Shown: piece by piece, positions 16,982 to 23,817 of the stretch
Numbering within the stretch: the first letter of the stretch is position 1
Layout: each line of letters opens with the position of its first letter
Assembly: GCA_900316385.1 (NCBI GenBank)
Contig: ONCP01000005.1
Span: 42,125-106,124 of the forward strand
Reading direction: 5' to 3'
DNA: 64,000 bases
Origin: an uncultured Eubacteriales bacterium
Lineage (GTDB): Bacteria > Bacillota > Clostridia > Oscillospirales > Acutalibacteraceae
Made by a program: the position numbers and the translations under genes
The notes under the pieces: model-generated
Seen by the model: only the letters and a program-made list of their open reading frames with translations
What the model was told of the DNA's origin: nothing
The model's database searches: none

Positions 16982-17299
16982 TTATTTTTTGCGTTTTTTC
17001 GGAGCAGGCAGAGCGTCCGCCGTCCTCCTCAGGAGCTCCGCCATCAGCTCTCTGTCCTCGGGAGCTTCCACAAGGAGCATTTCCTTGGCTCCCTCGTACG
17101 GAAGCTCAAGGGGAGCGTCGGGCAAAAGCGCCCTTGCCGCTTCGACGGGCTTGATAAGGAAGCGGTTGTCGTAGATCCCGCCGACGACCTTGCCCTCAAA
17201 ATAGATGATGTACTCGCCCATCATAGCGCGGTAGGTCACATCTCCCAAGCCGTCAAGCTGTTCGAGTATATAGTCCAGATATTCTTTTGATGACGCCAT
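16982..17299 (-). CDS. TfoX N-terminal-domain family protein
   Basis: The 105-aa protein matches the TfoX_N family: an N-terminal helix (DYILEQLDGLGDV), then RxMMGEYxIYFEGKVxGGIYDN and FLIKP strands. The full-length competence regulator TfoX/Sxy has an extra C-terminal domain that is absent here, as in many Firmicutes single-domain members of unknown role. AAGGAG lies 7 nt before the start. It lies 19 nt downstream of the cytidine deaminase gene on the same strand and is probably co-transcribed. Confidence 0.8.
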   Translation of the reverse strand: MASSKEYLDYILEQLDGLGDVTYRAMMGEYIIYFEGKVVGGIYDNRFLIKPVEAARALLPDAPLELPYEGAKEMLLVEAPEDRELMAELLRRTADALPAPKKRKK

Positions 17300-17318
17300 T
17301 ACGATTCTCCTTTTCGGA

Positions 17319-17780
17319 TTATTTCAAAGCTGTGCTATTAACAGTTTGATTGTATTTTTGGGCTTCATATCGTTCCCATCCCCACCAATTCGGTAACAGA
17401 TCGTTTAGGGATACGGTTTCTCTTTTATCGTAATCGACCATGATTTCCATATCCTTGTTGCGCTTATCAAGCTGCAAAAAGAACTCACGGCACGCGCCGC
17501 AGGGCATACCGCTCGCCTTCTCCCCGGGCGGCAAATCTCTGAACGCGATCATTCGCTTTACGACAGTTTGACCGCTGTCGGCGTACATTCTTAATGCCGC
17601 GACGCGTTCGGCGCAGAGATTCATAACACCGCTGCAGCCCTCTATGCAAAAGCCTGTAAAGATCTGTCCGTTTTCCGCTTCGATAGCGCAAGTGACGTGA
17701 TGCGCCGTAATAAAAGGCGACACATTCTCAGGGCGGTATTCCTTTTTCGCTGTTTCATATAGTTTTTGCCAAATATCCAT
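17319..17780 (-). CDS. Cytidine deaminase-family protein
   Basis: The 153-aa protein carries both zinc-site motifs of the cytidine deaminase fold: C-A-E (NLCAERVA, the Glu being the proton shuttle) and P-C-G-A-C (MPCGACREF). Members of this size deaminate cytidine/deoxycytidine for pyrimidine salvage; blasticidin-S-deaminase-like enzymes share the layout, so the exact substrate is open. The start codon directly abuts the stop of a 15-codon ORF (TAAATG) that overlaps the ribosome-binding region. Confidence 0.85.
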   Translation of the reverse strand: MDIWQKLYETAKKEYRPENVSPFITAHHVTCAIEAENGQIFTGFCIEGCSGVMNLCAERVAALRMYADSGQTVVKRMIAFRDLPPGEKASGMPCGACREFFLQLDKRNKDMEIMVDYDKRETVSLNDLLPNWWGWERYEAQKYNQTVNSTALK

Positions 17781-17828
17781 TTATTTTATCCTCTTCTGAA
17801 TATCCTCTACCGACGGTAATTGGTTCAT
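17781..17828 (-). CDS. Possible 15-aa leader ORF of the cytidine deaminase gene
   Basis: ATG at 17828 opens a 15-codon frame (MNQLPSVEDIQKRIK) whose TAA touches the deaminase ATG. The same frame is open further upstream without an ATG. It has only a poor ribosome binding site. It could be a coupling leader peptide or a remnant of a lost gene's C-terminus. Confidence 0.3.
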   Translation of the reverse strand: MNQLPSVEDIQKRIK

Positions 17829-17856
17829 CAGCGCACATATAACTTCCCGCAGAATA

Positions 17857-17885
17857 ATTTTATCACAAGCACAAAGATATATCAA
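17857..17885 (-). promoter_or_regulatory. Promoter of the deaminase operon
   Basis: On the minus strand TTGATA (17880-17885), 17-bp spacer, TAAAAT (17857-17862), about 80 nt upstream of the deaminase start. Confidence 0.6.
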
Positions 17886-18001
17886 CACAAAGATACAGAC
17901 CCTCCGTATAAAGGGAAGGTCTGAAAAATATAACAAATGTAATTGTTTTCTTAACGCCGCGACCGCAGGAGCTATGCTCCGAGGACGCCTCAGTGGTTAT
18001 T

Positions 18002-18040
18002 AAAAAAGAAACTCCAAAGTCCTTGCGAACTTTGGAGTAA
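18002..18040 (-). terminator. Terminator of the rplM-rpsI operon
   Basis: On the minus strand ACTCCAAAGT/ACTTTGGAGT is a 10-bp perfect stem with an 8-nt loop, followed by TTCTTTTTT. It begins 15 nt after the rpsI stop. Confidence 0.9.
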
Positions 18041-18055
18041 TAGATAACGTAATAA

Positions 18056-18457
18056 TTATCTCTTGGAGAACTGAGGCGCACGACGGGCTGCTTTGAGACC
18101 GTACTTCTTTCTTTCCTTCATTCTCGGGTCACGAGTGAGGAAGCCTGCCTTCTTGAGAGCGGGACGGAGAGCCTCGCTGTCGTACTGAAGAAGAGCTCTG
18201 GCGATACCGTGACGGATGGCGCCTGCCTGGCCTGTAACGCCGCCGCCGTTAACGCGGCAAACAACGTCGAACTTCTCGCCTGTCTCGGTGAGGTTGAGGG
18301 GCTGGCGAACGATCAGCTTGAGTGTCTCGAGGCCGAAGTAATCGTCGATATCTCTGTCGTTGATCGTTACTTTACCTGTACCCTGATAAAGTCTTACGCG
18401 GGCTACGGAAGATTTTCTTCTTCCTGTACCGTAAAAATAAGGTGTCTTATCGTACAT
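18056..18457 (-). CDS. rpsI: 30S ribosomal protein S9
   Basis: The 133-aa protein matches S9: [14 protein letters not shown] near the start and the basic C-terminal tail ending [16 protein letters not shown], which reaches into the ribosomal P site. The ATG at 18457 is preferred over the one at 18466: AAGGAGG lies 9 nt before the former but directly abuts the latter. It follows rplM by 17 nt, the standard L13-S9 operon. Confidence 0.97.
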   Translation of the reverse strand: MYDKTPYFYGTGRRKSSVARVRLYQGTGKVTINDRDIDDYFGLETLKLIVRQPLNLTETGEKFDVVCRVNGGGVTGQAGAIRHGIARALLQYDSEALRPALKKAGFLTRDPRMKERKKYGLKAARRAPQFSKR

Positions 18458-18474
18458 AATCGTCATCCTCCTTC

Positions 18475-18903
18475 TTAAGCTTCTACGGCCTCAGGCTTCT
18501 GAGCCTGATGGTTGTGTTCGGCGCCCTCAAAGAGACGGAGTCTGAGAAGCGCGTTTCTGCCGATAGTATTGGAAGGAATCATACCCTTAACGGCGAGCTC
18601 CATCGCCTTTGTGGGACGGGTAGCCATAAGAGTGTCGTAACGTGTTTCCTTTAAGTGACCGATGTAGCCTGTGTGGCGCTGCCATTTCTTCTGAGTGAGC
18701 TTGTTGCCTGTCAGAACAGCGTCCTTGCAGTTGATGATGATTACGTGGTCGCCGCAATCAACATGAGGTGTGAATGTAGTCTTGTGCTTGCCTCTTAAAA
18801 GAACGGCAGCCTGAGCGGCAACTCTGCCGAGGGGCTTGCCCGCAGCGTCGATTACATACCACTTGCGATCGATTTCGCCTTTTTTAGCCATATAAGTTGA
18901 CAT
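18475..18903 (-). CDS. rplM: 50S ribosomal protein L13
   Basis: The 142-aa protein has L13 signatures: [15 protein letters not shown] near the N-terminus, [12 protein letters not shown] and KxxxRHTGYxGxLK in the middle, MxPxNxxGR...LRL toward the end. GGAGG lies 7 nt before the ATG. It is the first gene of the L13-S9 operon, under a consensus promoter at 18940-18968. Confidence 0.97.
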   Translation of the reverse strand: MSTYMAKKGEIDRKWYVIDAAGKPLGRVAAQAAVLLRGKHKTTFTPHVDCGDHVIIINCKDAVLTGNKLTQKKWQRHTGYIGHLKETRYDTLMATRPTKAMELAVKGMIPSNTIGRNALLRLRLFEGAEHNHQAQKPEAVEA

Positions 18904-18939
18904 AGCGTTTCCTCCTGAACTTTTTTTGAATGCCTTGTA

Positions 18940-18968
18940 ATTATAAGCCTTTGGGAGCGCTTTGTCAA
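18940..18968 (-). promoter_or_regulatory. Consensus promoter of rplM-rpsI
   Basis: On the minus strand a perfect TTGACA (18963-18968), 17-bp spacer and perfect TATAAT (18940-18945), as expected for a highly expressed ribosomal operon. The 5' UTR is only ~30 nt, leaving no room for a large autoregulatory leader. Confidence 0.9.
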
Positions 18969-19093
18969 CACTTTTTTCGGTAATTATTAAAATAGATTTT
19001 GTGTTCTTTCGTTTTCTCGTGTTTTCTCCTTTTTGCGCTTGTTTCCTGATTCGCGGATTTTGAAAAAATATTGCTAAAATCCCCGATTATATA

Positions 19094-19122
19094 TAGACTT
19101 TTCGCCCCAACATTGATATAAT
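19094..19122 (+). promoter_or_regulatory. Promoter of the ROK kinase gene
   Basis: TAGACT (19094-19099), 17-bp spacer, TATAAT (19117-19122), followed by GGGAGGG before the ATG at 19154. Confidence 0.65.
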
Positions 19123-19153
19123 TGTATTATAAAAATCAAGGGAGGGTTATCCT

Positions 19154-20125
19154 ATGGCAGTAGAATACAGAGTCGGAATAGATTTGGGCGGCACAAACAT
19201 CGTCGCGGGCGTTGTTAAGCACGACACCAAGGCAAACGAATACGAGATCATCGCGAAGGCGGACTGCAAGACCGCTATCCCTCGTCCCGAGGCTGATGTG
19301 TGCGATTCGATGGCGGACGTTGTTAAAAAGGCGGTCAAAAAGGCGAAGCTCACGATGGACGACATCGCCTATGTCGGAATCGGCGTTCCGGGGGCGGTCA
19401 ATCCCCAGACGAGGATCGTCGAGACCTCGCCGAATCTTTTCTTCACCAACTGGGAAGTCAGCAAGATGATGGAGGAAAGGCTCCACAAGTATGTTAAGAT
19501 CGAGAACGACGCCAACGCGGCGGCGCTCGGCGAGTTCCTTGCGGGCTCGGCAAAGGGCTGCAAGAACGCGGTTTGCATTACGCTGGGCACAGGCGTAGGC
19601 GGCGGAATTATCATTGACGGCAAGATTTACAGCGGCTCCAATTACGCGGGCGCGGAGCTCGGCCATATGGTAATCGTCAAGGACGGCAAAAAGTGCGGCT
19701 GCGGCAGACGCGGCTGCTGGGAGGCTTACGCCTCGGCTACGGCTCTGATCAACCAGACCAAGGAGGCGATCAGAGGCGAGAAGGCTGAGTTCTCTTATAT
19801 GCTCGACGCGGTAGACGGCGATATCGACGCGGTCAACGGCAAAACTCCGTTTGACGCTATGAAGGACGGCGACGCTACGGGCAAGAAGGTTATTGACGAG
19901 TACGTAAGCTACCTCGCGTGCGGAATCGTTAATGTTATCAACATCTTCCAGCCCGACATCCTCTGTGTAGGCGGCGGCGTCAGCAAGCAGGGCGACACGC
20001 TGCTGGCTCCCGTGAGAGCGATCGTTGAGCAGGAGAGGATCACCAAGCACAACGACAAGCAGACACAGATCTGCGCCGCGACTCTCGGCAACGACGCGGG
20101 CATTATCGGCGCGGCGTGCCTATAA
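19154..20125 (+). CDS. ROK-family sugar kinase, probable glucokinase
   Basis: The 323-aa protein has the ROK layout: phosphate-binding DLGGTN (residues 10-15), a second nucleotide loop (LGTGVGGGIII), the sugar-binding ELGHM segment and the zinc motif CGCGRRGCWE. These match ROK glucokinases of Firmicutes, which phosphorylate glucose with ATP in the cytoplasm. The catalytic Asp lies in EDDANAAALGE-type sequence (here ENDANAAALGE). It is a single-gene unit with its own promoter and terminator. In this genome context it could phosphorylate glucose released from starch; N-acetylmannosamine or other hexoses are not excluded. Confidence 0.88.
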   Translation: MAVEYRVGIDLGGTNIVAGVVKHDTKANEYEIIAKADCKTAIPRPEADVCDSMADVVKKAVKKAKLTMDDIAYVGIGVPGAVNPQTRIVETSPNLFFTNWEVSKMMEERLHKYVKIENDANAAALGEFLAGSAKGCKNAVCITLGTGVGGGIIIDGKIYSGSNYAGAELGHMVIVKDGKKCGCGRRGCWEAYASATALINQTKEAIRGEKAEFSYMLDAVDGDIDAVNGKTPFDAMKDGDATGKKVIDEYVSYLACGIVNVINIFQPDILCVGGGVSKQGDTLLAPVRAIVEQERITKHNDKQTQICAATLGNDAGIIGAACL

Positions 20126-20153
20126 ATTTAACGTTTAAACAATCCGATGAATT

Positions 20154-20183
20154 CGGGGCTGTCTGAGGCAGCCCCGTTTTTCT
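20154..20183 (+). terminator. Terminator of the ROK kinase gene
   Basis: CGGGGCTG/CAGCCCCG stem (20154-20161 / 20169-20176) followed by TTTTTCTTT. Confidence 0.9.
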
Positions 20184-20252
20184 TTATATAGACGGAAAAA
20201 AGCGGACAGCCTAAGCTGTCCGCCATCCAGACTAATTATGAATAATTATGAA

Positions 20253-20378
20253 TTACATTAATTCATTAATTATAGCTCCGATGTCTTCGGAGTCAATGGG
20301 AACATTTTGAGAACCCTCCAGGCAGTCCGCAACCTCATATTCGATTTTCTCGATTTCGGGAGCTATGTACTGTTTCAT
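20253..20378 (-). CDS. Small peptide 1 (41 aa), paralogue of peptide 2
   Basis: The ATG at 20378 has TAGGAGG 9 nt upstream and its own promoter (20427-20455). The peptide starts MKQYIAPEIEKIEYEV, then ADCLEGSQ and an acidic/aliphatic tail ending IINELM. It shares the N-terminal pattern M-K-x-Y-x-A-P-E-x-E-K-I-E-Y-E-V-x-x-C-L with the 37-aa peptide at 20597-20710. It has a single Cys at residue 19 and no signal peptide or membrane segment. Small proteins opening MKxYxxPE are common, uncharacterised genes in gut clostridia; some resemble leader regions of modified peptides, but no modifying enzyme lies nearby. The function is unknown. Confidence 0.7.
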   Translation of the reverse strand: MKQYIAPEIEKIEYEVADCLEGSQNVPIDSEDIGAIINELM

Positions 20379-20426
20379 AATTGCGTCCTCCTAAAGTTCT
20401 AATGATTTGTCTTTCGCAACAAAAAT

Positions 20427-20455
20427 ATTTTATCACTTTTCTAATCGTTTTGCAA
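20427..20455 (-). promoter_or_regulatory. Promoter of small peptide 1
   Basis: On the minus strand TTGCAA (20450-20455), 17-bp spacer, TAAAAT (20427-20432), ~50 nt before the peptide start. A reversed TTTGTGCA motif lies ~65 bp upstream at 20518-20525. Confidence 0.7.
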
Positions 20456-20553
20456 GAGGTAAAAAGCTATTGTTTGGCGGAATTTTGCATATTTTATTCA
20501 AATATTTTTGTATAGTATGCACAAATTAGCCTGTCCGCGAAAGATTTTATCCT

Positions 20554-20585
20554 AAGGGGCTGCCGCCGAAGGCAGCCCCTTTTTT
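20554..20585. terminator. Strong hairpin between the two small-peptide genes
   Basis: AAGGGGCTGCC/GGCAGCCCCTT, 11-bp perfect stem, loop GCCGAA. It lies just after the stop of peptide 2 (minus strand). The T-run is on the plus-strand side, so for the minus operon it is a stem-loop 3' end rather than a perfect intrinsic terminator. Confidence 0.6.
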
Positions 20586-20596
20586 AAGTTGTTTCC

Positions 20597-20710
20597 TTAC
20601 GGAATAAAATTGGTGATGTCCTCGCCTTCCTTGCCGATACCGGAAGTTCCGAGACACTCTTCAACCTCGTACTCGATCTTTTCGAGTTCAGGAGCTGTAT
20701 ATTTTTTCAT
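20597..20710 (-). CDS. Small peptide 2 (37 aa), coupled to the starch-binding-type protein
   Basis: The ATG at 20710 lies 15 nt after the stop of the 737-aa secreted protein gene, with TTGGAGG in the gap, so the two are almost certainly co-transcribed. The peptide begins MKKYTAPELEKIEYEV, then EECLGTSGIGKEGED and ends NFIP. It is clearly related to peptide 1 over its first 20 residues, including the Cys at 19 and Leu at 20; the tails differ. It has no signal peptide. The function is unknown. Confidence 0.72.
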   Translation of the reverse strand: MKKYTAPELEKIEYEVEECLGTSGIGKEGEDITNFIP

Positions 20711-20725
20711 TATATAATCCTCCAA

Positions 20726-22939
20726 TTACTTTGTGATTGTGGCGTAATCTACCTCGGAAGCAGCGCTTACGATAACCTCGTTGTCGCTGTTAACAGCGAA
20801 GGTGTAGAAGTAAAGCTTGCCGTTGTAGCCGTTTGTGATGTACGGAGCGTATACGAACTGATACTGACCGGACTCGTTAGCCTCTGTTACGCTGGAGTTA
20901 TGAACCGCAACGTTTGTGCCCTTGGCTGTGCCTGCTGTGATAGCAAGAACGTCGTCCTTGATCTGATCCGCAGTCTTCTCGGAAGAAGCGAACGCGATAC
21001 CCATTCTCTCGAACTTCTCAACAACCGCGGAAGCGAGCAGCTCAACGGTAACCTTACCGTCGGCAGCGATCTCGGCTGTCTTGGAGATAGAAGCGAAGTC
21101 TGCGAGTGTCTTTGTAGCGTCGGTTGTAACGTCTGTATCACCGATTACATAGAATGTGTAGCTCTTGCCGTAAGCAACTACCTGACCGTCAACTACGAAA
21201 GCAACGTCTGTGTCGGAGTTTACGGTAGCCTTATCCATATACTTGTATGTACCTTCAAGGTCATTGCCGTTGATGCTTACTGTGTATTCCTTAGCGACAG
21301 CCTTGAGAGCTGCTGTGTACTTGTTGCCCTCGCCCTTAACAGCGCCGTCGAACGAATAGGTGTTGATCTGGTTGTTGATTGCGGGAACGTTAGCTTCGAT
21401 CTTAGCCTCGATCTCGGAAGCCTTAGCCTTGATCGTCTTTGTAACTGTTACATCCTCACCGTCATAGTTGTAGGTGTAGGTTACTTCGTAGTCTTCCTCA
21501 GGCTCAGCCTGAACAGCGATCCAGATGTGTCCGCCGAAGTCTTTCCACTCATCTGAATAAGCTTCCTTGAAGTAGATCGTTACATCGCCTGCTGTCTCGT
21601 CTGTTACAACGTAGTTGTCGCCGAGTGCGGGATAGTAAGCTGTGATATCGTTGTTCTCTACCTTAACGACCTTGATGCTGTCGCCCTTTGTAAGGGTGGT
21701 GTTGAGCATGTACTCGTTCTCTGCGCCGGGGTTAGCCTCGAACTTGTAGCCTGCTAAGTCAGTTACTGTCCAGCCCTTTACGCCTGCGAGATAGAAGCCG
21801 TCAGCGATGGCGGGAGCTGTTGTGGGAGCCTCAGTTGTCGGAGCCGCTGTTGAGGGCTCTTCCTTGACAGCGATCCAGATGTGACCGCCGAAGTCTTTCC
21901 ACTCGTCTGAATAAGCTTCCTTGAAGTAGATCGTTACATCGCCTGCTGTCTCGTCTGTTACAACGTAGTTGTCGCCGAGTGCGGGATAGTAAGCTGTGAT
22001 AGCGTCGCTCTCTACCTTAACGACCTTGATGCTGTCGCCCTTTGTAAGGGTTGTGTCGAGCATATACTCGCCCTCTGCGGCGGGGTTAGCGGAGAACTTG
22101 TAGCCAACTAAGTCAGCCGCTGTCCAGCCCTTAACGCCTGCGAGATAGAAGCCGTCCTCAAGTACGGAAGCCTGAGTTGTGGGAGCCTCTGTTGTGGGAG
22201 CCTCTGTTGTGGGCTCCTCTGAGGGAGCCTCAGTTGTGGGAGCTTCTGTTGTGGGAGCCTGAGTCTCGGGAACAGCCTCTGTAACTGAGAGAACGCCGTC
22301 CTTAACTACGAAAGTAAGAGTAGCGCCGTCGTTCTGAACAGTGTAGTTCTGGTTGCCTTTTGACGGGATTTCGCTGTCGCCCCAGCCGCCTGCGCCAGTT
22401 ACCTTGTATTCAAAGAGGTTGCCTGTCTTGGCAACATTAGTATAAGTCTTTACGAAGGAGCCGTCTGCCTGCTTGTCCATCTTGTCCGCTGCATTAGCGG
22501 GATCCCAAGAACCTGCGAAGAAGGGCGCGTCACCTACGAGATAGTACTGTGTCTCAACAGGAGTAGCATGAGCGCCTGTGGCTGTGAGAGTAGATCCATC
22601 AAATGTAAATGTAAGAACATCACCGGCTGTAACGTCAACTTCCTGATTGCCGCCGTTATTGGGAACCTGCTGTCCGTTCCATCCGTTCGCGTCGGAAATC
22701 TTATAGGAAACGTGCTCGGTCTTTTTGATGTTATAAGTCTTTGTCCATACGCCGTTGGCGTAATCCATCTTGTTGGCAGCCTGAGCGGGGCTCCAAGAAG
22801 CGCCGAAAATGCTCGTGCTGCTGCCTACAAGATACCAGTCTGTTGCGGCGTTCGCTGTGATCGCGCAGGTCAGCATGGAAGAAACTACCATCATAACCGC
22901 GAGAACGATAGAAAGAGAACGCCTTGTCATAGTTTTCAT
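20726..22939 (-). CDS. Secreted multi-domain protein, probable starch-binding (Sas-type) surface protein
   Basis: The 737-aa protein has a signal peptide (cleavage near ANA, residue ~31). Residues ~33-115 and ~118-215 are two related modules opening (D/Q)(W/Y)YLVG...F..SW(S/D)PA.AA(N/D)KM, resembling X25-type modules of starch-active enzymes. After a Thr/Glu/Pro linker, residues ~262-358 and ~380-476 are two nearly identical modules (DGFYLAGVKGW...YYPALGDNYVV...DFGGHIWIAV), separated by a second short linker. Residues ~480-737 are a Val/Thr/Ala-rich region. No glycosidase motif is present. The layout recalls non-catalytic starch adherence proteins of Ruminococcus bromii; this is inference from architecture. 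GGAGG lies 10 nt before the ATG. Small peptide 2 follows in the same operon. Confidence 0.75.
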   Translation of the reverse strand: MKTMTRRSLSIVLAVMMVVSSMLTCAITANAATDWYLVGSSTSIFGASWSPAQAANKMDYANGVWTKTYNIKKTEHVSYKISDANGWNGQQVPNNGGNQEVDVTAGDVLTFTFDGSTLTATGAHATPVETQYYLVGDAPFFAGSWDPANAADKMDKQADGSFVKTYTNVAKTGNLFEYKVTGAGGWGDSEIPSKGNQNYTVQNDGATLTFVVKDGVLSVTEAVPETQAPTTEAPTTEAPSEEPTTEAPTTEAPTTQASVLEDGFYLAGVKGWTAADLVGYKFSANPAAEGEYMLDTTLTKGDSIKVVKVESDAITAYYPALGDNYVVTDETAGDVTIYFKEAYSDEWKDFGGHIWIAVKEEPSTAAPTTEAPTTAPAIADGFYLAGVKGWTVTDLAGYKFEANPGAENEYMLNTTLTKGDSIKVVKVENNDITAYYPALGDNYVVTDETAGDVTIYFKEAYSDEWKDFGGHIWIAVQAEPEEDYEVTYTYNYDGEDVTVTKTIKAKASEIEAKIEANVPAINNQINTYSFDGAVKGEGNKYTAALKAVAKEYTVSINGNDLEGTYKYMDKATVNSDTDVAFVVDGQVVAYGKSYTFYVIGDTDVTTDATKTLADFASISKTAEIAADGKVTVELLASAVVEKFERMGIAFASSEKTADQIKDDVLAITAGTAKGTNVAVHNSSVTEANESGQYQFVYAPYITNGYNGKLYFYTFAVNSDNEVIVSAASEVDYATITK
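21513..22156 (-). repeat. Two near-identical 290-bp direct repeats within the starch-binding-type gene
   Basis: 21513-21802 and 21867-22156 are 354 bp apart (118 codons), with no insertion or deletion between them and only scattered substitutions. They encode the duplicated DGFYLAGVKGW module plus part of the linker. Confidence 0.9.
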
Positions 22940-23116
22940 GAGATTCTTACCTCCGTTTAGTTAATGATTTAGAGATTAGTAAGGGAAAAAAGGTTTGGGT
23001 CCTTTTACCGCCTGACCTCCTCGGTGGCAACGAATGCTCGAAACCAAACTCAACACGCAACCGTCCCTATACTAAAAACGTAACTAAATAGTAACACTTT
23101 TTTCAATATATTTCAA
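22940..23116 (-). promoter_or_regulatory. Promoter and ~140-nt structured leader of the starch-binding-type gene
   Basis: On the minus strand TTGAAA (23111-23116), 17-bp spacer, TACTAT (23088-23093). The leader contains a hairpin pairing TTGCCACC with GGCGGTAA around a GAGGAGGTCA loop (~22997-23030), and GTTTGG pairing with CCAAAC next to a T-run. This could be an attenuator or an unknown structured leader; I could not match it to a known riboswitch. Confidence 0.5.
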
Positions 23117-23284
23117 TATATTGTTAAAAATTTTTTGTGCAAATTTAACGATTTGGCGATTTCACCAAACTAAAGGGGCAAAATTTGTGCACTCTATCCG
23201 AGTTTTAATTTTTCTCCGGAAATTTAGTGCATAATATATATTTTTTTGTCGCTTTATGATATAATATTAACGAGGTGATAAAAA
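23117..23284. promoter_or_regulatory. AT-rich upstream region with TTTGTGCA motifs
   Basis: TTTGTGCA occurs at 23134-23141 and 23184-23191, with a related AGTGCATAA at ~23226. The region is divergent between the starch-binding-type gene and the UPF0291 gene. No further gene is seen. Confidence 0.35.
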
Positions 23285-23494
23285 ATGGACAATATGATAA
23301 AACGAATCAACGAGCTTGCCAAAAAGAAAAAAGAAAAAGGGCTCAGCCCCGAGGAACAGGCTGAGCAAAAGGAATTATATGCAAGGTACCTAAAGAATTT
23401 TCGCGCTAATTTTGAGAAACAGCTGGACAATACCGACGTTGAATTTCCCGACGGCAGAGTTGTGCCGTTCAAGGAAGCGGGGAAAGAGAAATGA
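23285..23494 (+). CDS. UPF0291 (DUF896, YnzC-like) protein
   Basis: The 69-aa protein matches the DUF896/UPF0291 family of Firmicutes: RINELAKKKKEKGLSPEEQAEQ, then LYARYLKNFRANFEKQL and a short (D/E)FPDGR tail. The family forms a short helical hairpin; Bacillus YnzC belongs to it, and some members are linked to the SOS response, but the biochemical role is unknown. The start has GAGGTGA 7 nt upstream. The stop lies in a run of GAGAAAT repeats (23490-23528). Confidence 0.9.
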   Translation: MDNMIKRINELAKKKKEKGLSPEEQAEQKELYARYLKNFRANFEKQLDNTDVEFPDGRVVPFKEAGKEK

Positions 23495-23749
23495 GAAATG
23501 AGAAATGAGAAATGAGAAATGAGAAATAAGCCTTCCCCTTGAGGGGAAGGTGGGCTTTTGCCGTCTTGTCCGGCAAAAGGTCGGATGAGGTGTAGGGAAT
23601 TTGTCAAAATCTTTGATTTTGGCGACAAATTGCCGTTAATATCGTAAACGACGCTTCGCGTCTACACCTCATCAGTCAGCTCCGCTGACAGCTTCTCCTC
23701 AAGGAGAAGCCTTAATTACCGCCATCTTTCCCCAAGGGAGAAGGCTACT
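23490..23749. repeat. Palindromic MITE/REP-like element with GAGAAAT tract
   Basis: 23529-23749 is a long imperfect palindrome. The outer arms are GCCTTCCCCTTGAGGGGAAGG and its inverted relative ending AAGGGAGAAGGC; the inner arms are GATGAGGTGTAG (~23583-23594) and CTACACCTCATC (~23660-23671). It contains several sub-hairpins (CTTTTGCC/GGCAAAAG, GTCAGCTCCGCTGAC, CTTCTCCTCAAGGAGAAG). Such CTCATC..GTCAGC..CTTCTCC elements are frequent non-coding repeats in clostridial genomes. A 5-6 copy GAGAAAT tract precedes it, and CCACTTTC/CAACTTTC repeats follow (23750-23786). Confidence 0.7.
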
Positions 23750-23784
23750 TTCCACTTTCCACTTTCCACTTTCAACTTTCAACT

Positions 23785-23813
23785 TAAAAAACTCCCGAGG
23801 TCGGGAGTTTTTT
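23785..23813. terminator. Terminator of murC (bidirectional)
   Basis: AACTCCCGA/TCGGGAGTT stem (23790-23798 / 23801-23809), A-run on one side and T-run on the other, adjacent to the murC stop. Confidence 0.85.
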
Positions 23814-23817
23814 ACTT

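Noticed and set aside
22985..23030. ZTP or other known riboswitch in the starch-binding-type leader
   Set aside because: Only a short CCGCCTG-like match on the wrong strand; the conserved cores of known classes are not found.
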